From assembly GCA_034432935.1 (NCBI GenBank), contig DAOUBD010000011.1, forward strand, positions 1-12,785: a stretch of DNA of 12,785 nucleotides, given 5' to 3'. Under the pieces are notes generated by a model. That model ran no database searches. It was not told the DNA's origin and saw only the letters and a list, made by a program, of their open reading frames with translations. This DNA comes from DAOUAG01 sp034432935 (GTDB lineage Bacteria; Chloroflexota; Dehalococcoidia; SM23-28-2; RBG-16-64-32). The position numbers and the translations under genes were made by a program. Below are positions 1 to 4,500 of this stretch, piece after piece (positions within the stretch are counted from its first letter, which is position 1; each line of letters begins with the position of its first letter).

Positions 1-319
1 TGTACTCCAGCTGGCAGTCGGCCACATAGCTGGGGTAGCCGTTCTCCACGGTGAAGTGGACGATCTCCGGGTCATCCTGATCGATCTCCGCCGTCACCGA
101 CCCCACGTCCTTGCCCAGGTATTCGCCGTCGTGGAACGACGGTCCGGGCCAGCCCCAGTGCTCGCTACAGCCCTCGAATGTCCAGTTGAGGTCGAGATTC
201 CCTGTCTCCACCGTGCCGGCTATGGTCAGGGTCTTGGACCAGAGGCCGTAGGCCACGGCCATGACGGCCAGGGCCCCGAGAAGGGCCAGGCTAAGGGCCG
301 CCGCATGGCGCGCTTTCAC
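1..319 (-). CDS. SipW-type secreted protein, partial (3' end outside window)
   Basis: The protein opens at a GTG codon (317-319) and runs off the left edge after about 106 codons, so its C-terminus is not seen. A G-rich stretch (AAAGGGCGGTGA) just upstream can serve as ribosome binding site. Residues 6-25 form a hydrophobic segment followed by AYGLWSKTLTIAGTVETGNL, which closely matches the next gene upstream (GYGLWSKTLTVDGTVKTGNF). Both resemble the N-termini of SipW-dependent exported proteins such as TasA and camelysin. Near the cut end, NGYPSYVADC matches NAYPSYECT of the paralogue, so the mature domains are also related. It follows that gene by only 37 bp on the same strand, so the two are probably one transcription unit that arose by duplication. 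Function unknown; a surface or extracellular-matrix protein is the likeliest role. The start and the paralogy are seen directly; the export route is inferred. Confidence 0.8.
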   Translation of the reverse strand, partial: MKARHAAALSLALLGALAVMAVAYGLWSKTLTIAGTVETGNLDLNWTFEGCSEHWGWPGPSFHDGEYLGKDVGSVTAEIDQDDPEIVHFTVENGYPSYVADCQLEY

Positions 320-356
320 GGGTCACCGCCCTTTCTGTTCGCCGCGTCGTAGCTCC

Positions 357-962
357 TCACGGCGCTGGCGTTGGCGTTGGCTCGGACTGCTCAGCCGCCG
401 CCAGGCACTCGTCGACGGTCGGGCTCTCGTTCCACTGGGCGACGCAGAGGGTGGCCGAGGCCGTGTACGTCGACCGCTCCTTGGCCTCCTGGCGCACGTG
501 CACCCAACAACTCACGGGCAGCTCCTTGCCCGGATCGACCTGCTGGCCGGACGGATCATCGCAAATAATGTCCAGTTCAGGGGATTGCGATGTCCCGTCC
601 ACCAGCACGTTGAATGGGATCGACCCGGTGTTGCGTATCGTAGCCGTGATGGTGCACTCGTAGCTGGGGTAGGCGTTCCCGATGACCACAGTGAGCTTCT
701 GAGTGCCCACGCCGCCCGCCCAGCAAGAGCCCACGTCCTTGTGCGGGTAGTCGCAGTCGTTCGGGTTCTGCTCGGGCGTGCAGGGGTCAGCCCCCTGGTC
801 GCTGACCTGCGCCGAGCCCCAGTCGGCGTCGAAGTTGCCTGTCTTGACGGTGCCGTCCACGGTGAGGGTCTTGGACCACAGGCCGTAGCCCACAGCCAGG
901 GCTCCCAGGAGCCCCACGATCACCAGGAACAGGACTCCCGCGCTGAAGAATCCTCGCTTCAT
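357..962 (-). CDS. SipW-type secreted protein with cysteine-rich Ig-like domain
   Basis: A 201-residue exported protein. Residues 5-28 are a hydrophobic signal or anchor segment after the basic start MKR, followed by GLWSKTLTVDGTVKTGNFDA, the pattern of SipW-dependent signal peptides (TasA/camelysin type). The mature part has eight cysteines (61, 70, 80, 103, 134, 152, 173, 186), an even number that suggests disulfide bonds outside the cell. A stretch around residues 98-122 (NAYPSYECTITATIRNTGS) is typical of a beta-sandwich surface domain. The C-terminus is a short Thr/Pro tail (PTPTPAP). The ATG start is supported by AAGGGAGG 8 bases upstream. It is the first of two tandem paralogues; the second starts 37 bp downstream. 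No SipW signal peptidase gene is in the window, but one might lie to the left. Exact function unknown; the exported nature is fairly sure, the matrix or fibre role is only a guess from family resemblance. Confidence 0.8.
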   Translation of the reverse strand: MKRGFFSAGVLFLVIVGLLGALAVGYGLWSKTLTVDGTVKTGNFDADWGSAQVSDQGADPCTPEQNPNDCDYPHKDVGSCWAGGVGTQKLTVVIGNAYPSYECTITATIRNTGSIPFNVLVDGTSQSPELDIICDDPSGQQVDPGKELPVSCWVHVRQEAKERSTYTASATLCVAQWNESPTVDECLAAAEQSEPTPTPAP

Positions 963-1001
963 CCTTTCTTCCTCCCTTCAGGGTTGTTGTGCCCATGACT
1001 T

Positions 1002-1045
1002 GCTGCCTTCCGGCCCTGGGCCGGGGCCGGGGCGTGAAGGCTTTT
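1002..1045. other. GC-rich hairpin in the leader of the SipW-type genes
   Basis: On the plus strand GCCTTC (from 1005) pairs with GAAGGC (ending 1041), and the arms also contain CCGGCCC/GGGCCGG. It lies 40-80 bp upstream of the ATG at 962, so it would be in the leader RNA of the minus-strand operon. Read on the plus strand the arm is followed by TTTT (terminator-like), but no plus-strand gene precedes it. Role unknown. Confidence 0.35.
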
Positions 1046-1147
1046 CGTTGGCGGCCATCACCTCCTCGCGCCGCCGCCACGGCCTCCGGCCCGGTGATAA
1101 GATGGGGCTGGCAGACAGGGCTCCCTTCGGCGTGGCCTTGTAAGCCG

Positions 1148-1179
1148 GCCCCGTGTGGCCTCGGCCGCGCGGGGCTTTT
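1148..1179 (+). terminator. Hairpin followed by TTTT on the plus strand
   Basis: GCCCCGTG (1148-1155) pairs with CGCGGGGC (1168-1175), 8 bp with one wobble pair, and is followed by TTTT at 1176-1179. In shape it is an intrinsic terminator for plus-strand transcription, yet I see no plus-strand gene feeding it. It lies 50-80 bp beyond the stop of the minus-strand receiver gene, so the hairpin may also end that transcript, though without a T-run on that strand. Confidence 0.4.
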
Positions 1180-1228
1180 CTGGTCTACGCTAGGTTTCCT
1201 CTCATGGGGCGTTCTCCTCCCATCCCCT

Positions 1229-1699
1229 CTAGGCGGCCTCTCCCGCCGGCCGCAGGCGCAGGAAGAACGGCCCGCCGGAGCCCGGCGGCTGGGGCTTCTG
1301 GCCGGCCTGGCCGGCGCCGGCGTCCTCGGTCCGCCCCTCGCGGCTGCGACGCACCAGCATGCGGGCGCGCCCCGCCAGCTCTGGCGCCGTGAAGGGCCGG
1401 GCCAGGAAGAAGTCGCCCCCGGCCCGCAGCGAGGCCAAGCCCTCCCCGCCTCCGCCGTCGCCCACCACCATCAGGGGGGCCGCCGTCAGCCGCCGCAGGA
1501 CGGCGATGACGTCCTCCACGCTGACGGGCCCCGTCTCCTCGGCCAGGATGACCAGGGAGGGCTCCCGGCGCGCTGCCTGCACCAACCCCTCGATGGCCGT
1601 AGCCACCTGGACAAGGTCGAAGCCATCGGCGGCCAGTATGGCCGCCATGTAACGGCGCTCGATCTGATCGGGGTCGATGATCAACACCAGGCTCCACAC
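1229..1699 (-). CDS. Stand-alone receiver-like protein lacking the phospho-acceptor Asp
   Basis: A 156-residue protein starting at GTG (1697-1699). Residues 3-115 follow the response-regulator receiver fold: a first strand ending in LIIDPDQ, a third strand SLVILAEE, a fourth strand PLMVVGD, and a fifth strand FFLARPF followed by an amphipathic helix. At key positions the residues are wrong for phosphotransfer. The site normally holding the phosphorylated Asp (VILD) reads VILA, the switch Thr/Ser is Gly, and the conserved Lys of KPF is Arg. Only one of the two N-terminal acidic residues remains. The C-terminal 40 residues are Gly/Pro/Ala-rich with no output domain. No good ribosome binding site precedes the GTG; TAACAT nine bases upstream could be a -10 box giving a nearly leaderless message. 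It probably acts through protein contact rather than phosphorylation. It may once have been the direct downstream neighbour of the 2522-3301 regulator, before the toxin-antitoxin module intervened. Confidence 0.7.
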   Translation of the reverse strand: MWSLVLIIDPDQIERRYMAAILAADGFDLVQVATAIEGLVQAARREPSLVILAEETGPVSVEDVIAVLRRLTAAPLMVVGDGGGGEGLASLRAGGDFFLARPFTAPELAGRARMLVRRSREGRTEDAGAGQAGQKPQPPGSGGPFFLRLRPAGEAA

Positions 1700-1744
1700 G
1701 CGGAGCCGATGTTACGACGGCGCCTGTGAATATTTCGTGAAGAT

Positions 1745-1805
1745 GGCGCGAAGAAAAGGCGAAATCGGCGTGATGTTATGGTGAGTGGCCGCGGGCCGGC
1801 CTCAG
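1745..1805. repeat. 61-bp perfect direct repeat, copy 1
   Basis: Bases 1745-1805 are identical to 2465-2525, an offset of exactly 720 bp; the flanking bases differ on both sides. On the minus strand the repeat begins with the last base of the antitoxin's final codon and its TGA stop, followed by a GGCCG/CGGCC mini-hairpin (1787-1801) abutting the stop. Confidence 0.97.
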
Positions 1806-2047
1806 GCTGACTTCCTGGCCAGCAGCACCTGGCGCAGCTTCTCCAGTATCCACATGCGCGCCAGGGTCGTAGGGCCGACGCCCAACTCGCGGGCCTCGCG
1901 CCGCAGCTCCTCCCATTTGTCCGAGGGCAGACGCACGGGCACGATCTTGTCGAGCGGCCGCTTCACTTCTACCTCGACCACCTCGTCGGTCTCTTCCCAG
2001 GCTCCCCCCTCTTCGATCTTCTTTACCGCAGGGTCGACGTCGTCCAT
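1802..2047 (-). CDS. BrnA/CopG-like ribbon-helix-helix antitoxin
   Basis: An 81-residue protein that likely neutralises the preceding toxin and represses the module's promoter. The N-terminal third is acidic and probably flexible (VDPAVKKIEEGGAWEETDE). The C-terminal half reads KIVPVRLPSDKWEELRREAR followed by ELGVGPTTLARMWILEKLRQ, i.e. one beta strand (VPVRLP) and two helices, the ribbon-helix-helix DNA-binding fold of BrnA and CopG-type antitoxins. The ATG follows the toxin stop by one base (TGA-C-ATG) and has GAGGAG just upstream inside the toxin's last codons, so translation is probably coupled. Toxin first and antitoxin second is the order usual for BrnTA. Its stop codon and 3' flank lie in the 61-bp repeat that also ends the upstream regulator gene. 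Family assignment is by motif and context; BrnA versus another CopG-type antitoxin is not certain. Confidence 0.8.
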   Translation of the reverse strand: MDDVDPAVKKIEEGGAWEETDEVVEVEVKRPLDKIVPVRLPSDKWEELRREARELGVGPTTLARMWILEKLRQVLLARKSA

Positions 2048-2048
2048 G

Positions 2049-2330
2049 TCACTCTCCTCTCTGCTGCCTGTAGAGACGCCGCTCCTGATCGGTCATCTCG
2101 CGGGCGGTGACGACCCTCCAGACGCCTCCGCCCAGGCCGGCCAGAACCACCAGCAGGTAGCGTCCGGCATCCGTCTGGCTGAACAGTTTGTAGAGGCCCT
2201 CGCGCCCTCGGCGGACGTGCCGGCGGTGTGAGTAGCAGGCCTCCTCCACCTCGTGGAACGGCACCCCGTGCCGGGACTCGATCTTGTCGAGGATGTGATC
2301 GTCGATCTCGAGGGCCTCGATTCGCGGCAC
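2049..2330 (-). CDS. BrnT-like ribonuclease toxin
   Basis: A 93-residue protein matching the BrnT (DUF497) pattern. It has an N-terminal IDDHILDKIESRHGVPFHEV, where BrnT proteins carry a conserved helix ending in HGV-x-F-x-E, then RGREGLYKLFSQT, a GRYLLVVLAG strand, and a C-terminal RVVTAREMTDQERRLYRQ that parallels the R-x-I-S-A-R...ER-x-x-Y ending of BrnT. BrnT toxins are RelE-fold RNases that inhibit translation. I chose the GTG at 2328-2330, not the upstream ATG at 2429: the GTG has GAGGGA seven bases ahead, gives the usual BrnT length (about 90 residues), and the longer version would place the promoter and operator repeats inside the coding region. It is followed one base later by the antitoxin. 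The product is inferred from motifs; toxicity has not been shown. Confidence 0.78.
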   Translation of the reverse strand: MPRIEALEIDDHILDKIESRHGVPFHEVEEACYSHRRHVRRGREGLYKLFSQTDAGRYLLVVLAGLGGGVWRVVTAREMTDQERRLYRQQRGE

Positions 2331-2349
2331 GGCAGCGTCCCTCGGGGAT

Positions 2350-2378
2350 AGTGTATACGTTCTGTATACGTCCCGCAA
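2350..2378 (-). promoter_or_regulatory. Promoter and operator of the toxin-antitoxin module
   Basis: On the minus strand a weak -35 TTGCGG (2373-2378) lies 17 bp from a -10 TACACT (2350-2355), with the toxin GTG about 20 bp further on. Between and over these elements the plus-strand octamer GTATACGT occurs twice (2353-2360 and 2364-2371), exactly 11 bp apart. Its GTATAC core is self-palindromic. Such closely spaced half-sites suit a ribbon-helix-helix repressor, so autoregulation by the antitoxin is likely. Confidence 0.6.
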
Positions 2379-2464
2379 GTCCAGAGGTCGCGCCACGATG
2401 AGATCGTTCCCGCACCGTTTATGGAGCACGGGCCCACGTCCTTGGGGGTGGCTACAAGGGTTGC

Positions 2465-2525
2465 GGCGCGAAGAAAAGGCGAAATCGGCGTGATGTTATG
2501 GTGAGTGGCCGCGGGCCGGCCTCAG
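2465..2525. repeat. 61-bp perfect direct repeat, copy 2
   Basis: Identical to 1745-1805. On the minus strand it starts with the last base of the final codon and the TGA stop of the winged-helix regulator and continues 57 bp into its 3' flank. The mini-hairpin is at 2507-2521. With copy 1 it brackets the toxin-antitoxin module. Confidence 0.97.
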
Positions 2526-3301
2526 ATGACGGCCCGCTCCTGGGGCGATGGCGCCTCCAAGGCCACCAGCTTGTAGCCCACCCGCGGCACCGTCAGGATG
2601 GCGGCCGTGGACCCCGGGGCCTGCGCCAGTTTGCGGCGGAGGTTCTCGATGTGTTTGCGCAGGGTGGCCTCGCAGAAGTTGGCGGAGTCGCCCCAGATGG
2701 TTTGGCACAGGACGTCGTGCCGGAGCACGCAGCCCGGCCGCCGGGCCAGACTCAACAGCAGGTCGAATTCCGTTGGCGAGAGGGCGAGGCTGTGGCCGTT
2801 GGCCCGGGTCTCATGGCGCTCGGGGTCGATCTCCAGGCCGCCGAAGACCACCTTCCCGGGTCCGGGGTCTTCCAGCAGGCGGGCCCTGCGCAGGGCGGCC
2901 CGTATCCTGGCTACGAAGGCCGGCGCGTTGAGCGGCAGAGGGAAATACTCGTCGGCCCCTGCCTCCACCGCCTCGATGAGGTCAGCCTCGTTCTCCTCCG
3001 GGCCGAGCACCGCCACCACGGCCTCGCTGATCTGCCGTATCTCCTTGACGAGGGTCAGCCGGCGGTCGCCGCCGGTCTCCACGATCACCAGGTGAGGGCG
3101 CAACCGGCGCAGCGCGTCGAGGCAGGCGCCGGGGCTCCCGGCGCAGTGGACGAGGGAGCCCGGCCAACCCAGGTGAAGGGCGGCCAAGGTCTCCCGTTCG
3201 GTGTCAGGGTGCGCGTGGGCAGCCAGTACCCGCAGGGCCGGTCCCGCGGCCGGCGGCCCGTTATCTTCCTGTCCGGACAGGGCCGGACTCAGGTCCCCCA
3301 T
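2522..3301 (-). CDS. OmpR/PhoB-family regulator with degenerate receiver (GlnR-like candidate)
   Basis: A 259-residue DNA-binding regulator. Residues about 24-135 are a receiver-like domain whose active site is lost. The first strand reads VLAAHAHPD with no acidic pair, the acceptor position is Glu (LVIVETGG), and the KPF lysine is replaced (PLPLNAP). Residues about 150-248 are a complete OmpR/PhoB winged helix: FGGLEIDPERHE, LALSPTEFDLLLSLARRPG, the recognition region EATLRKHIENLRRKL, and the wing VPRVGYKLV. The ATG at 3299-3301 is chosen over one 81 bp upstream because AGGAGG lies seven bases ahead of it. Loss of the phosphorylation site with an intact winged helix is the hallmark of orphan regulators such as GlnR of actinobacteria. 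The amtB-glnK-glnA genes and GTAAC boxes lie to the right in this window. Control of nitrogen genes is therefore my hypothesis; the family and the missing aspartate are seen directly. Confidence 0.85.
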   Translation of the reverse strand: MGDLSPALSGQEDNGPPAAGPALRVLAAHAHPDTERETLAALHLGWPGSLVHCAGSPGACLDALRRLRPHLVIVETGGDRRLTLVKEIRQISEAVVAVLGPEENEADLIEAVEAGADEYFPLPLNAPAFVARIRAALRRARLLEDPGPGKVVFGGLEIDPERHETRANGHSLALSPTEFDLLLSLARRPGCVLRHDVLCQTIWGDSANFCEATLRKHIENLRRKLAQAPGSTAAILTVPRVGYKLVALEAPSPQERAVI

Positions 3302-3366
3302 CTCTCCACCTCCTCTCGTGAGGGGTGGCGTCACGTGGCGCTTCGGTGAGAATGCCCGGTGTAGGC

Positions 3367-3395
3367 GGGAGGACCGTGCCACGCCCGGTCCTCCC
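3367..3395. other. Perfect 10-bp stem hairpin in the regulator leader
   Basis: GGGAGGACCG (3367-3376) and CGGTCCTCCC (3386-3395) form a perfect 10-bp stem with a 9-base loop. It sits in the predicted leader of the minus-strand regulator, roughly midway between the promoter and the ATG. There is no T-run after it on either strand, so it is more likely a leader structure than a simple terminator. Confidence 0.5.
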
Positions 3396-3461
3396 TTCCC
3401 CCTAGTCCGCCGATGCGTGGCGCGAGGTGCGGTTTTTCGCCCCGTTACAGGTTACGTACAG

Positions 3462-3490
3462 GGTTTAACACGCTTGGCGTAAGTTGTCAA
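3462..3490 (-). promoter_or_regulatory. Predicted promoter of the winged-helix regulator
   Basis: On the minus strand a perfect -35 TTGACA (3485-3490) is followed after 17 bp by TAAACC (3462-3467), a weak -10. The predicted start near 3455 leaves a leader of about 150 nt. Just downstream of the -10, minus-strand GTAACCTGTAAC (3444-3455) carries two GTAAC units, suggesting feedback control at the start site. Confidence 0.55.
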
Positions 3491-3572
3491 GGCAAGGATG
3501 TCACTTCCTGCGCCGCGCCCTCAGCCGCCGCCGTGCCGGCCGGAGGCTTTACTTGCAGAGGGCGCGCACCTC

Positions 3573-3660
3573 TATAATGGAGAGCGGCAAAAGCTGGCAA
3601 GGGCGCTTAGTTTTTGCCATCGCCCCGCGTACCGGCACATACGCGGGGCGCTCTTTTTTT
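3573..3660 (+). ncRNA. Candidate small RNA (about 75 nt) with its own promoter
   Basis: A perfect -10 TATAAT (3573-3578) predicts transcription starting near 3585. The -35 is weaker (TTTACT, TACTTG or TTGCAG around 3548-3558, at 14-19 bp). The RNA would have a first hairpin closed by GGCAAAA (3586-3592) and TTTTGCC (3612-3618), then a perfect 11-bp terminator stem and a T-run ending at 3660. No ribosome binding site or sensible open frame lies within it, and no gene starts immediately after. I recognise no known RNA family. It could act by base-pairing or be the remnant of an attenuated leader. The promoter box and terminator are seen directly; expression is inferred. Confidence 0.55.
3621..3660 (+). 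terminator. Strong intrinsic terminator
   Basis: CGCCCCGCGTA (3621-3631) pairs perfectly with TACGCGGGGCG (3640-3650) around an 8-base loop, followed by CTCTTTTTTT (3651-3660). It is the best rho-independent terminator in the window and reads on the plus strand. Confidence 0.9.
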
Positions 3661-3695
3661 GCACCGTCACTATAGGGGACTCGGCGGGAGTTGTC

Positions 3696-3713
3696 TATAC
3701 CGAATTCGGTATA
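3696..3713. promoter_or_regulatory. Perfect 18-bp palindrome, probable operator
   Basis: TATACCGAATTCGGTATA is an exact inverted repeat without spacer. Its size and AT-rich ends suit a dimeric repressor of the MarR, GntR or TetR kind. No matching promoter or regulator gene is evident beside it, so the binding protein is unknown. Confidence 0.6.
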
Positions 3714-3756
3714 TGCATGATGCACATAGTGGGTCGGCTCCTGGCGCCCGCAGCAA

Positions 3757-3786
3757 AGGCCCCTCCGCCTTCCGGCAGAGGGGCCT
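3757..3786. terminator. Hairpin, possible terminator
   Basis: AGGCCCCTC (3757-3765) pairs with GAGGGGCCT (3778-3786); after one mismatch an inner GCC/GGC pair closes a TTCC loop. Read on the minus strand it is followed by TTTGCTG, a poor T-run. It could be a weak minus-strand terminator or a structured element. Confidence 0.4.
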
Positions 3787-3919
3787 CATCGCCGCACCCC
3801 CGGGTCGCCCGCTGAAGATGTCTTCCGAGAGGAGGGCGGCGCGCACCCCGTATGTTTTGGGCGCCCATCAGCCCCGCAACTGGTGGACGCCGGCCGTCCC
3901 TCCTCTAACCGTGGATAAC

Positions 3920-3939
3920 AACGCCGCTCGGGCGGCGTT
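3920..3939. terminator. 8-bp hairpin, possible weak terminator
   Basis: AACGCCGC (3920-3927) and GCGGCGTT (3932-3939) form a perfect stem with a TCGG tetraloop, followed on the plus strand by ACGCTCTTT. The T-run is short and offset, so terminator function is uncertain. It lies about 115 bp before the next gene. Confidence 0.35.
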
Positions 3940-4053
3940 ACGCTCTTTACCGAACGTTAACCTTTCTCTCCCGCGGCTTCCTTGCAACCGGCCCTTGCCG
4001 GGGCCCGCAGGCCGGGCTTCCGCCAACGGGGCCTGGGCGCTAAACTCGCGGCC

Positions 4054-4500
4054 ATGAGCCGACGGCGCCAGGCCCGCAAACGCCGCCACCGGCAGCGTGG
4101 GGCCGCTGCCCCCGTGGCCGCGGCCGGCGCCCCCTCGCGGGCCCGCGGCGGCCTGTTGCGCCAGGTCTCGTGGACGGGGCTCGCGGGGGCCCTTAGCGGA
4201 GCGATCCCCTTCGGCATCACCGCCGTCTTCGTCCTCATCGATCCAGGGGAAGCTTCACGCTGGTGGGCCCTTCCCCTGGGCCTAGTGGCGGCTGCCTTCC
4301 TTCCGGCCGCCTGGGCATCCGTTGCCCCGACGCCCTTGCGCCGGCGCGTGCAGAGGGGCACGACCATCGCCTGCCTCGTGATAGCGGCGGCTGGCGTCCT
4401 GACCTTCGGCATCGGCTTCGCGGCCTTGTTGGCGGTGCCGGCCACCCTTTTGGCTGTGGCCGGCGGGTACATCTTTCAAGGGCCCCGCGGCAGGGTCTAG
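4054..4500 (+). CDS. Small basic multi-pass membrane protein, unknown function
   Basis: A 148-residue protein I do not recognise. Residues 1-16 are extremely basic (MSRRRQARKRRHRQRG), residues 17-35 are Ala/Pro-rich, and the remainder is hydrophobic with likely membrane segments at about 41-63, 71-91, 103-123 and 122-141, ending in a short basic tail. By the positive-inside rule the N-terminus should be cytoplasmic. I chose the ATG at 4054 because TAAACT (4041-4046) ends seven bases upstream and can be a -10 box, which would give a leaderless message; there is no Shine-Dalgarno sequence. A longer version from 3982 would only add low-complexity Arg/Gly sequence and include the promoter. Its stop overlaps the stop of the convergent acetyltransferase by two bases. 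It is a real but weakly supported gene. Confidence 0.6.
   Translation: MSRRRQARKRRHRQRGAAAPVAAAGAPSRARGGLLRQVSWTGLAGALSGAIPFGITAVFVLIDPGEASRWWALPLGLVAAAFLPAAWASVAPTPLRRRVQRGTTIACLVIAAAGVLTFGIGFAALLAVPATLLAVAGGYIFQGPRGRV

Larger units (their letters stand above)
3302..4053. other. 750-bp intergenic region with regulatory structures
   Basis: I see no convincing protein gene here. From left to right it holds the long leader and promoter of the minus-strand regulator, a candidate small RNA with terminator, an 18-bp palindrome, hairpins at 3757-3786 and 3920-3939, and the probable promoter of the small membrane protein. Reading frames that cross it run through these structures, lack ribosome binding sites and show no recognisable motif. 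Confidence 0.6.

Noticed and set aside
261..998. 245-residue plus-strand frame across the SipW-type genes
   Set aside because: It covers two clear minus-strand paralogues and their leader, and the product is Arg/Gly/Ala-rich low complexity.
963..1228. Cyclic-di-GMP riboswitch before the SipW-type genes
   Set aside because: Fragments such as AGGAAACC and GAAAAGCC recall it, but the conserved GGACGCAAAGCC block and the tetraloop-receptor layout are not found. Only a covariance search could revive it.
1745..1805. The 61-bp repeats as integron attC sites around a toxin-antitoxin cassette
   Set aside because: The length is similar to a 59-base element, but the GTTRRRY and RYYYAAC core sites and the imperfect inverted-repeat structure are missing, and no integrase is present.
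2522..3382. Longer 286-residue version of the winged-helix regulator
   Set aside because: The extra 27 residues run through the leader hairpin and lack a ribosome binding site, while the internal ATG at 3301 has a near-perfect one.
3367..3395. T-box like sequence (GGCGTGGCACGG) in the regulator leader
   Set aside because: The core TGGNACCGCG is not matched and the downstream gene is not an aminoacyl-tRNA synthetase or amino-acid gene.
3577..3675. A 32-residue peptide starting at the ATG within TATAATGG
   Set aside because: The ATG overlaps the -10 box and would precede the transcript start; the frame also runs through the terminator stem.
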